Shown: piece after piece, positions 1 through 6,351 of the stretch | How the letters are laid out: every line of letters starts with the position of its first letter | How positions within the stretch are numbered: the stretch's first letter is position 1 | Assembly (NCBI GenBank): GCA_029260155.1 | Contig: JAJDDU010000225.1 | Location: forward strand, 1 to 7,066 | Direction: 5' to 3' | Length of the DNA stretch: 7,066 nt | DNA from: Phycisphaerae bacterium | Lineage (GTDB): Bacteria > Planctomycetota > Phycisphaerae > UBA1845 | Made by a program: the position numbers and the translations under genes | Notes under the pieces: model-generated | Seen by the model: the letters and a program-made list of their open reading frames with translations, nothing else | Told to the model about the DNA's origin: nothing | Databases searched by the model: none

Positions 1-1072
1 CGGGCTGGACGACATTGCCGAAACGCACGATGTAGGCCTCTTCGTCGACGTCTATGATCACGATGCTCGACAGGAGAATCAGGGCCACAACCGTAAGGGT
101 GACCAGCGGAAACACCGAACGCTGAATGAGCTTGTAGAACCAGGTGCTGCTGACTTCGAATCCGAATTGGTAATTGACGGTCTCTGCGATGGATCGGACG
201 ATCCCGCCGGGCTCGCCGAAAAGGGCGAGCAAACGGCTGTCGAACGCCGGTCGCACCTCGTCCTCGGTGCGTCGCGGGCGGTAAAACTCGAGGATGAAAT
301 TGACCGTGAACTCGATTCCGAGGAGCAGCATGGCGAATCGAATGATGTACGAAGCCAGTGGCTCTGCCCAGATGCGCGTGGTCTCGCTGCCGGCGAGGGC
401 CATGGACACGGCGAGCACCGTGGCAGTGAGCGCGTTGCCGATGAGATAGCTGCCGCCCGCGCGAAGCAGCCGCCAATTCCGCTCCCGCGACATCCCGATG
501 ATGTAGCGTGCGTAGATGAAACAAACGAACGCCGAGACCGCAACGAACACCATGGCGATGAACGGCTGCGGCGCCCGATGCCACGCAACGTCCTCCAGGG
601 GAAGCCCGAGCTCCCAGCTCCAGGCGACAAAGGTACCACCAACGTGGTAGATGATGGTCAGGACGGTGAAAAACGGCAGGAGAAACTTGTAGGTCCACGT
701 GAGTCTGCGGCGCTCAAGCAGGAGCGTCTCATCACCGACGTCGAAGATGTTGGTCGCGAGGCCCGCATCTTCGGCACGCTTGAGTTGCTCGGTCTCCAGA
801 TCCTCCATGCGGCTGAGGCGACGTTGCCTGAAGACCAAAAAGAGGACCAGCCAGATGAGGACTCCGCCGAGCAGATGGCGGGCGACGGCCACCACGGCGT
901 CGGATCGTGTCTCGGCCCACAGCCCGACCACCAGCACGACCCCGAAGAGAACGAGCTGGATGAGCATTCCGGTCAGGCTGGCAAGTTGGGCCCGCCGGTC
1001 GCCGGCGGGGACAGCATCGTTCATGACCCTGGTATCCGTTTCCACCGGCACAATGGCCGGTTTATGACTCAT
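1..1072 (-). CDS. HflK-like SPFH/Band 7 membrane protein with multi-TM N-terminal region (3' end off window)
   Basis: Open from an ATG at 1072 to the left edge without a stop, giving 357 codons. The last visible residues, DVDEEAYIVRFGNVVQP, are the beginning of an SPFH (Band 7) domain in the style of HflK, where a membrane anchor is followed by E-x-A-x-V-x-R-F-G. Ahead of this are about seven hydrophobic segments (roughly residues 34-52, 62-82, 129-150, 170-190, 207-227, 240-262 and 310-331). Classical HflK has only one anchor. A charged stretch around 82-125 (RQRRLSRMEDLETEQLKRAED) looks cytoplasmic or coiled. HflK/HflC proteins form large membrane assemblies that modulate the FtsH protease; that role here is inferred from family only. 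An hflC-like partner would be expected beyond base 1. No good Shine-Dalgarno site precedes 1072 and no in-frame start lies upstream; Met17 (1024) is an alternative start. The gene is divergent from the ABC permease. Confidence 0.78.
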   Translation of the reverse strand, partial: MSHKPAIVPVETDTRVMNDAVPAGDRRAQLASLTGMLIQLVLFGVVLVVGLWAETRSDAVVAVARHLLGGVLIWLVLFLVFRQRRLSRMEDLETEQLKRAEDAGLATNIFDVGDETLLLERRRLTWTYKFLLPFFTVLTIIYHVGGTFVAWSWELGLPLEDVAWHRAPQPFIAMVFVAVSAFVCFIYARYIIGMSRERNWRLLRAGGSYLIGNALTATVLAVSMALAGSETTRIWAEPLASYIIRFAMLLLGIEFTVNFILEFYRPRRTEDEVRPAFDSRLLALFGEPGGIVRSIAETVNYQFGFEVSSTWFYKLIQRSVFPLVTLTVVALILLSSIVIIDVDEEAYIVRFGNVVQP

Positions 1073-1131
1073 TGTTGCGCTGCAAAGCGAACCACACCGC
1101 TGGCTTGGGCGTCTTACTCCTTGTGAGGAGG

Positions 1132-1159
1132 TTGCCCGTGGTGGCGCGGAGCCTACAAT
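1132..1159 (+). promoter_or_regulatory. Candidate sigma70-type promoter for the ABC permease gene
   Basis: A TTGCCC box (1132-1137) and a TACAAT box (1154-1159) are separated by 16 bases. They match the sigma70 consensus at four and five of six positions. The predicted transcription start near 1166 leaves a leader of about 26 bases before the GTG at 1192. It lies in the 119-base divergent region shared with the SPFH gene. No equally good promoter was found facing left. Predicted by eye only. Confidence 0.4.
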
Positions 1160-1176
1160 AAAACACTACGCTTGCC

Positions 1177-1183
1177 AAGGAAG
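1177..1183 (+). promoter_or_regulatory. Ribosome binding site supporting the GTG start of the permease
   Basis: AAGGAAG ends 8 bases before GTG 1192, a normal Shine-Dalgarno spacing. The in-frame ATG at 1240 (Met17) lacks a comparable site, so this decides the start in favour of GTG. Confidence 0.55.
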
Positions 1184-1191
1184 CCGGGTTC

Positions 1192-2208
1192 GTGGCGGGC
1201 GTTCTTAGTCGATTCCTGGCAAGAGCTTGCATTCGTTTCATGTTCACGCCGCTGCTTGGTATCGCCGGTAACACGTTCGTCGAGACGATCCGTCAGCCGA
1301 TCTATGGCGTTCTACTGGCCGTCACGACGCTATTACTCATCATGAATATCTTTGTGGCCGGCTTCACCCTGGAAGACGACAACAAGCTGCTCATGGACCT
1401 GGGACTCTCTACGATGCTGCTGAGCGGTTTGTTCTTGGCGGCTTTTTCCGCGACGGGGGTGCTGACCCGTGAGATCGAGAACAAGACGGTGCTCACAATC
1501 GTCAGCAAGCCGGTGAGCAGGCCTGTCTTCATCATCGGCAAGTACCTCGGGCTCATGGGTGCCCAGGGGGTGGCGTTCTACATTACATTTCTCGTATTCG
1601 TCCTGTGCATGCACCACCGCGTCCTGATGTACTCGTCCGACCCGTTCGATTGGCCGGCGATCATCTTCGGCGGTGGGACGCTGATGCTGGGAATCTTCCT
1701 CGCGGCCGGCGCCAACTTCTTCTACGGTAAGGAGTTCTCGTCGACGGCGATCAGTTTTGTGGTGCCGCTGCTCACGGTGGGGACTATCGTCACCGCACTC
1801 TTTGATCGGGAGTGGGAACGTGTCGAATTCAGCAAGGCGTTTGCCGGCGGACAGCTTGTCGTCGGGGCGCTTCTGCTTTTGATGGCCATCATGATAATCA
1901 CCGCAGTCGCGCTGGCGGCCTCGACCCGGCTGGGACAGGTGATGACACTCATGACCTGCGTGGCGGTGCTGGTTGGCGGTTTTCTGTCGGATTCGGTGCT
2001 GGCCGGAGTCAAGGACGACACCGTCGCGGGGGCCATCCTGTACTGCGTCATTCCGAATATCAACTTCTTCTGGGTCGTCGATGCGATCACCGCGAGCATC
2101 GATGTCCCGGCTGGGTACCTGTTATTCACGGCGGGGTATGCTGCGCTCTTCGTGGTCGCGTTTCTAGCGATCGGTGTCGCGCTCTTCCAGCGCCGCGAGG
2201 TGGGCTGA
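1192..2208 (+). CDS. ABC-2-type transporter permease, polytopic membrane protein
   Basis: 338 residues from a GTG start to TGA. The protein is dominated by hydrophobic helices at about 38-58, 70-90, 120-140, 154-174, 185-203, 220-264 (probably two helices), 272-292 and 308-332. The loop after the second helix, with REIENKTVLTIVSKPVSRPVFIIGKYLG around residues 93-120 in outline (REIE...V..KPVSR..F..GK), is the hallmark cytoplasmic segment of ABC-2 permeases, equivalent to ERE.GTLE.LL..PVSR..F..GK. Such permeases pair with a separate ATPase to export or flip a substrate across the inner membrane. No ATPase gene is in the window, so the substrate cannot be named. The start is backed by an AAGGAAG site; Met17 is a weaker alternative. 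It converges on the DinB-like gene with only 36 bases between the stop codons. Confidence 0.82.
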   Translation: MAGVLSRFLARACIRFMFTPLLGIAGNTFVETIRQPIYGVLLAVTTLLLIMNIFVAGFTLEDDNKLLMDLGLSTMLLSGLFLAAFSATGVLTREIENKTVLTIVSKPVSRPVFIIGKYLGLMGAQGVAFYITFLVFVLCMHHRVLMYSSDPFDWPAIIFGGGTLMLGIFLAAGANFFYGKEFSSTAISFVVPLLTVGTIVTALFDREWERVEFSKAFAGGQLVVGALLLLMAIMIITAVALAASTRLGQVMTLMTCVAVLVGGFLSDSVLAGVKDDTVAGAILYCVIPNINFFWVVDAITASIDVPAGYLLFTAGYAALFVVAFLAIGVALFQRREVG

Positions 2209-2244
2209 GGCACAACTGGTGTCACGCCTCCGTCCGGGGCAAAG

Positions 2245-2763
2245 CTACACTTCGCGCCAGGCGGATCCGATCCAGGGGATGTTTTCGCCGTGATCGATCC
2301 GCAGTCGCAAGCTCAGTTGCGCGGCGTGATGCTGTATGTGTCGGATGGTGTAGACATACAGTTCCGCTCGTGAAAACGCATGCCAATCGAATCCGGACCG
2401 GGCGGCCAGGGTGTCGGCGGTCTCGGCGGCGATCACTTCTGCCGCTTTTTTGCGACAGTGTTCGAGGTAGACCTTGATGGGCTCCTTCTCGTACATCGCG
2501 ACCTGCACCCGGTCCTCAAGCTCTTCGTAGTCGCCGAAGAACGCCTCGTTCTCGCGGTGAAACTGCTGCTTGCGAAGGGATTCGGTGTTCGGTCCGAGAT
2601 AACAGTCGGCGTAGAACAACGTGTGAAACACAGCCTGACAGAACGAAAGGTTGCAGACCTTCGCGTTCCAAGCAGCGTCCGGGCATCTGTCGATGCACGC
2701 ATTCATGGTGCAGAATGCAGCTTCGAATTGATTCGCGGTGAGTACCTTGAATGTTCCTGTCAT
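2245..2763 (-). CDS. DinB-superfamily four-helix putative metalloprotein
   Basis: 172 residues, ATG at 2763 to TAG, a typical DinB-superfamily length. The metal-ligand pattern is present: His47 in the second helix (QAVFHTLFYADCYLG) and His142-x3-His146 in the last helix (YTIRHIQHHAAQLSLRLR). The RHxxHHxxQL signature is characteristic of this fold. Superfamily members include bacillithiol- or mycothiol-dependent transferases and many uncharacterised proteins. The name comes from B. subtilis dinB and does not mean DNA polymerase IV. The substrate is unknown. Seven cysteines occur (18, 23, 27, 37, 42, 54, 103), six of them in the first 54 residues, which is unusually many for a cytoplasmic protein. 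It lies 92 bases downstream of mfd on the same strand, so read-through is possible. Upstream AAAGAGAA is a weak ribosome site about 8 bases before the ATG. Confidence 0.82.
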   Translation of the reverse strand: MTGTFKVLTANQFEAAFCTMNACIDRCPDAAWNAKVCNLSFCQAVFHTLFYADCYLGPNTESLRKQQFHRENEAFFGDYEELEDRVQVAMYEKEPIKVYLEHCRKKAAEVIAAETADTLAARSGFDWHAFSRAELYVYTIRHIQHHAAQLSLRLRIDHGENIPWIGSAWREV

Positions 2764-2855
2764 CGGCGTCGTTCTCTTTCAAATGTTGCCGCGTAGACTG
2801 AGTGTAAACCGCGTCGTGCGGAAAATCTAGACGCCGCGCCCGCCGAACGACGAAG
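2764..2855. other. Intergenic gap between mfd and the DinB-like gene
   Basis: This 92-base gap separates two leftward genes. On the minus strand a TACACT box sits 17 bases after a poor TAGATT, a weak promoter candidate for the DinB-like gene. A CCGC/GCGG stem of only 4 bp followed by TTTA is too short to call a terminator. Whether the two genes form one operon cannot be settled from the sequence. Confidence 0.3.
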
Positions 2856-5800
2856 TCATTTCGGGATGGCCGTTCGGGAATTGAGCAGGCGTCGGAGGAT
2901 TGGGAGCAGGGACTGGGGTTCGAGGTACGCGGGGGGAAGGCGAAGGTGGACGGTGCGGGGGTCGGGGGTGCGCACGGAGCCGGGTGCGTCGGCAAACAGA
3001 TCCTGGACCCGCTTAAAGTCCTTGACCGTGAAGATGACGTCCGGCGATTTGAGGATGATTGTCTTGATCTGCCATGAGGCTGCGAGAACGCGGATTTCGG
3101 CGAGATCCAGCAATCGCTGGACGGGGTCGGGGGGGGCGCCGAAAGCGTCGCGGAGGTCCGTGTCGAGCTGGGTGAGGGCGTCGGGCGTGAAACATGCCTT
3201 GATGCGGCGGTACACGTCGATGCGCGTCTGCTCAGCCGCGATGTAGGCGCGCGGAATGTGGGCTTGAATGTTGAGTTCGAGGTGCACGGGTTTCGGGCGT
3301 GCGTCGGGCTTGCCCTGGGCGCGGTTGACGGCTGCTTCGAGCAGCTGGCAGTAAAGTTCGTAGCCGACGGCGGCAATGTGACCGCTCTGCTCACCGCCCA
3401 GCATGTTGCCTGCGCCACGGATTTCCAGATCGCGCATCGCGATGCGAAACCCAGCGCCGAGCTCGCTGAACTCCTCGATGGCCTTGAGCCGTTTGGCGGC
3501 CTTGGGCGTGACGGGGCGGCTCGCGGGAAGCAGAAAATGGCAGTAGCCGCGGTGCGACGATCTTCCGACGCGACCGCGAAGCTGATGTAAGTCGGCGAGG
3601 CCGAAGCGATCGGCGTTGTTGATGAAAATCGTGTTGACGGTGGGGATGTCGATGCCGCTCTCGATAATGGTGGTAGCCACGAGGATGTCGGCCTTGCGGT
3701 GGACGAAGGCATGCATGACGCGTTCGAGCTCGCCCATTTTCATCTGACCGTGGCCCACAATGACGCGGGCCTCGGGAACCAGTTTGCGAATGTCGTCGGC
3801 GACGGTCTGGATGGAGTGGACGATATTGTGGATAAAGTAGACTTGCCCGTCGCGGTTTAGTTCACGGAGGATGGCGTTGCGAATGGACTCTCCGTCGTAG
3901 TTCGAAACGTGTGAGACGATGGCGCGGCGGTCCAACGGGGGCGTCTGCAGTGCGCTGATGTCGCGGATGCCGACCAAGGCCATGTGCAGCGTGCGCGGGA
4001 TCGGCGTGGCCGACAGAGAGAGGACGTCCACCGTCGCGCGCAGCTTCTTTAGGCGTTCCTTGTGCTCTACGCCGAAGCGTTGTTCTTCATCGATGATGAC
4101 CAAGCCGAGGTCGGCGAACCCGACGTCCTTGCTGAGAAGCCGATGCGTGCCGATGAGGATGTCGACGCGGCCTTTCTTGGCGGCTTCGACGATGCGTTTT
4201 TGATCACCCGCTGTCTTGAACCGTGACAGGCAGCCGACGACGAACGGGTACTCCGCGAGTCGTTCCGAAAAGGTGCGACGGTGCTGCTCGGCCAGAACCG
4301 TGGTGGGCACGAGGATGGCGACCTGCTTGCCATATTCGACGACCTTAAACGCGGCGCGGATGGCGAGTTCCGTCTTGCCGAAGCCGACGTCGCCGCAGAG
4401 CAGGCGGTCCATGGGCTTGGAACGGGTGAGGTCGCCCTTGATTTCGCCACCGGTGATGGTCTGGTCTTCGGTGTCGACGTAGGCGAACGATTCCTCGAAC
4501 TCGCGTTGCCACTGTGTGTCAGCGGGGTACGCGATGCCATCGCTCTGCTCGCGCTCGACTTGGATGCGCAAGAGGGATTCCGCCAACTCGTCGACGGCAT
4601 CGGTTACCTTGTCGCGCGTGTTCTTCCAGCGCGTGCCGCCGAGTTTCGACAACGTCGGCTTGATGCCGGCCGCCCCGACGTACTTCTGGATCAGATCGAT
4701 GTGCGACATGGTGACGTGCAGCGTCGCGTCGTCTGCGAACTCGAGCGTGAGGAACTCCTCGACCTTGTCCGAGCCCGGTTTACGCATGGTCTTCATGCCG
4801 CAATAGCGGGCAATACCGTGGGCCAAGTGTACGATGAGGTCGCCGGGGATCAGGTCCAGTACCGATTCGATGGCCCTCGATGCCTGGGCGCGACGCAGCT
4901 TGCGACCGGGCGTCCGGTGGAAGATCTCGTGATGCGGAACGACGATGGTATTGGCCGATCGCCACTCGAAGCCGTGGCGCAACAGACCGAGGACGCACTC
5001 GATCGTGCCGGGCATGCGTCCTGAATGTTCGACGATGAGTTCCTTGAGTCGCTTGCGCTCGCCTTCGTTGGCGCAGTAGACGGTAACGCTGTGACTCTCC
5101 GAAGCCTGACACAACTCACGCACGGCGGTCTCAGCGTTGCCCTCGAAGCGGGCGAGCGAATGAACGTCGAAATGAAACACATCGTCGGTAGCGCCGGCGG
5201 CGACGCCGATACGCGTCACCTGCAGTTGATCGAAGTCAGCCAATCGACGCAGAACTTGGTCCGGTGGGATCATGCCATCGGGCTGGTTGAGGCGGTTCCA
5301 AAGAGTTGCACCCATCTCCTGCACGTCGGCCGGGCGATCGAGGACGACGATGGTGTCGTCGGGCAAATAGTCGAGAAAAGGCACCTGGTCGGCGTCGCTC
5401 AATTGCTGATGATGCGGCAGAGCGGTGAGCCTCAGCGTTTCCAGTTTGCGATTGGAGCGTTGCGTGACAGCGTCGAACGTGCGAACGGCTTCAACCGCGT
5501 CGTCGAAAAACTCAATCCGCACGGGATCGTCCCGATCGGGTGCGTACACATCCACGATGTCGCCGCGCTGGGCGAAGTCGCCGGGGGCCTCGACGCGGTC
5601 AAGCCTCTCGAAACCTCGATCGACGAGCCAGGCAACGATATCCCCCGGACCACGTTTGTCGCCCACTTTCAAGCGCAGCGTGTTGCGTTCGAGCGCTTCG
5701 CCGCCGGGCACGGGGTGCAACAGCGCCTGGATCGGCGCGACGACGACAGCCGGCATGCGCCCCCGGAGTTGGGCGCAGAGCTGCAAACGCTCGTCGTGAA

Positions 5801-6101
5801 TCTCCCCGAATCCCGAGCCCTCACCGGGAACGGTTTCCCATGCCGCCAGGAGCGCGCACTTCTGCTCGGTGACTGTCTCGATGTCGTCGAGAATCTCGTC
5901 GGCTTCGTCTTGGTGCGCGGTCGCATACAGCAGCGGACGCCCCAGCGCCTTGGCCACCACAACACACAAAATCGGCGCAGACGATCCCCACAGCCCGGAA
6001 ATATTGACCCCGATCGTGCGCCCGCCATGCCGATCGCGACCGAACCGCTCGACAACCCGGCGAGTGACCGGATCCTTGGTGATCTTTGTGATCACCCTCA
6101 T
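2856..6101 (-). CDS. mfd: Transcription-repair coupling factor Mfd
   Basis: Superfamily 2 DNA translocase that binds stalled RNA polymerase, pushes it off DNA and recruits UvrA for transcription-coupled repair. From ATG 6101 it has 1081 residues, close to the usual 1100-1170. In this numbering, the UvrB-like N-terminal module includes a degenerate P-loop region GLWGSSAPIL (36-45) and the UvrA-contact region follows (about 85-215). The RNA-polymerase-interacting domain runs from VHLAHGIARYCGM (424-436) to SHIDLIQKYVGA (466-477). The motor has Walker A GDVGFGKT (570-577), GTHRLL (651-656), DEEQ (671-674), LSATPIPRT (696-704) and QLRGRVGRS (840-848). The TRG motif starts at RDLEIRGAGNMLGGEQSG (890-907), followed by the C-terminal regulatory domain. 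No key residue is missing. The frame stays open to TTG 6206 (1116 residues), but the extra 35 residues do not look like Mfd. Neither start has a Shine-Dalgarno site. Confidence 0.97.
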   Translation of the reverse strand: MRVITKITKDPVTRRVVERFGRDRHGGRTIGVNISGLWGSSAPILCVVVAKALGRPLLYATAHQDEADEILDDIETVTEQKCALLAAWETVPGEGSGFGEIHDERLQLCAQLRGRMPAVVVAPIQALLHPVPGGEALERNTLRLKVGDKRGPGDIVAWLVDRGFERLDRVEAPGDFAQRGDIVDVYAPDRDDPVRIEFFDDAVEAVRTFDAVTQRSNRKLETLRLTALPHHQQLSDADQVPFLDYLPDDTIVVLDRPADVQEMGATLWNRLNQPDGMIPPDQVLRRLADFDQLQVTRIGVAAGATDDVFHFDVHSLARFEGNAETAVRELCQASESHSVTVYCANEGERKRLKELIVEHSGRMPGTIECVLGLLRHGFEWRSANTIVVPHHEIFHRTPGRKLRRAQASRAIESVLDLIPGDLIVHLAHGIARYCGMKTMRKPGSDKVEEFLTLEFADDATLHVTMSHIDLIQKYVGAAGIKPTLSKLGGTRWKNTRDKVTDAVDELAESLLRIQVEREQSDGIAYPADTQWQREFEESFAYVDTEDQTITGGEIKGDLTRSKPMDRLLCGDVGFGKTELAIRAAFKVVEYGKQVAILVPTTVLAEQHRRTFSERLAEYPFVVGCLSRFKTAGDQKRIVEAAKKGRVDILIGTHRLLSKDVGFADLGLVIIDEEQRFGVEHKERLKKLRATVDVLSLSATPIPRTLHMALVGIRDISALQTPPLDRRAIVSHVSNYDGESIRNAILRELNRDGQVYFIHNIVHSIQTVADDIRKLVPEARVIVGHGQMKMGELERVMHAFVHRKADILVATTIIESGIDIPTVNTIFINNADRFGLADLHQLRGRVGRSSHRGYCHFLLPASRPVTPKAAKRLKAIEEFSELGAGFRIAMRDLEIRGAGNMLGGEQSGHIAAVGYELYCQLLEAAVNRAQGKPDARPKPVHLELNIQAHIPRAYIAAEQTRIDVYRRIKACFTPDALTQLDTDLRDAFGAPPDPVQRLLDLAEIRVLAASWQIKTIILKSPDVIFTVKDFKRVQDLFADAPGSVRTPDPRTVHLRLPPAYLEPQSLLPILRRLLNSRTAIPK

Positions 6102-6109
6102 GGGAAACG

Positions 6110-6115
6110 ATAATA
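6110..6115 (-). promoter_or_regulatory. Candidate -10 box for a leaderless mfd transcript
   Basis: TATTAT on the minus strand ends 8 bases before the ATG at 6101, which would put the transcription start on or within a base or two of the start codon. No good -35 box is visible (CTTTAT at 17-base spacing, TTTATT at 16). The absence of a Shine-Dalgarno site fits a leaderless message. If the TTG at 6206 were the true start this element would lie inside the gene and be meaningless. Confidence 0.25.
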
Positions 6116-6225
6116 GCGGACCTGCGTCGCAAATAAAGCCGCAGCGTTCAGAACGCAAACGTCGCGGGGCGTTCTTGGCACGCACGGTCGCGACAAGATT
6201 GGACAAGTAACAACAACGCCTGTCT

Positions 6226-6230
6226 GGAGA
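6226..6230 (+). promoter_or_regulatory. Shine-Dalgarno site for the 25-codon mini-ORF
   Basis: GGAGA is placed 7 bases before the ATG at 6238. It is a well-spaced ribosome site and the main evidence that the mini-ORF could be translated. Confidence 0.35.
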
Positions 6231-6237
6231 CTACCCG

Positions 6238-6315
6238 ATGCGCCGGATACCGTGTAAGTACTGGCGTTGCGCGTGCTCGCGACTGGCGTGGTGGTGGTCG
6301 CCCGTCGAGTCTTGA
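6238..6315 (+). CDS. Possible small ORF or leader peptide, 25 residues, Trp/Cys-rich
   Basis: ATG to TGA encodes a 25-residue peptide beginning MRRIPCKYWRCACSR and then LAWWWSPVES. It has a well-spaced GGAGA ribosome site and ends 36 bases before the ATG of the secreted-protein gene, on the same strand. The peptide is basic, with three cysteines, four tryptophans (three consecutive) and several arginines. Its placement and Trp run resemble a leader peptide through which ribosome stalling could control the downstream gene, but the downstream protein has no obvious link to tryptophan. No family is recognised. A chance ORF in a GC-rich leader is a serious alternative. Confidence 0.28.
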   Translation: MRRIPCKYWRCACSRLAWWWSPVES

Positions 6316-6329
6316 GGCCGCGAGTCGCG
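6278..6329 (+). other. Possible RNA stem linking the mini-ORF to the leader of the next gene
   Basis: CGCGACT (6278-6284) inside the mini-ORF is perfectly complementary to AGTCGCG (6323-6329) downstream of its stop codon. This would be a 7-bp stem closing a 38-base loop. The 3' arm lies 9 bases upstream of the GAGGAG ribosome site of the next gene. The 3' arm is itself part of a local CGCGA-G-TCGCG palindrome (6319-6329 region), so competing folds exist. No U-tract follows, so it is not a terminator. Confidence 0.2.
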
Positions 6330-6338
6330 TGGTGATCC

Positions 6339-6344
6339 GAGGAG
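6339..6344 (+). promoter_or_regulatory. Ribosome binding site of the secreted-protein gene
   Basis: GAGGAG sits 7 bases before ATG 6352, a strong match with ideal spacing. It fixes this start among the possible ones. Confidence 0.65.
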
Positions 6345-6351
6345 TGTCTTG

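Noticed and set aside
167..1126. 319-codon plus-strand ORF opposite the SPFH gene
   Set aside because: Its product is a charged, low-complexity sequence rich in Asp, Glu, Arg and Gly with no domain. The opposite strand encodes coherent transmembrane helices and an SPFH start, so this is an antisense shadow.
1124..1161. Mini-ORF GTG 1138 after a GAGGAGG site (seven codons) upstream of the permease
   Set aside because: It overlaps the promoter boxes, so it would not be on the transcript predicted to start near 1166, and it is too short to support.
2226..2240. GCCTC/GGGGC hairpin between the convergent permease and DinB-like genes, as a terminator
   Set aside because: Only 5 bp with one wobble pair, no following U-tract, and a mismatch on the other strand. 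It is not a convincing intrinsic terminator in either direction.
2516..3712. 398-codon minus-strand ORF spanning the mfd end and the DinB-like gene
   Set aside because: It is out of frame with both genes and is Ser/Arg/Pro/Thr-rich low-complexity sequence, typical of a shifted-frame reading of GC-rich coding DNA.
2245..6101. DinB-like gene plus mfd as a DNA-repair operon
   Set aside because: The DinB superfamily here is the four-helix metalloprotein family, not DNA polymerase IV. Apart from same-strand adjacency nothing in the sequence supports a joint repair function.
5025..6113. 362-codon plus-strand ORF inside mfd
   Set aside because: It is antisense to the highly conserved N-terminal half of Mfd, lacks recognisable motifs and has no ribosome site. 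Long antisense frames are expected in GC-rich genes.
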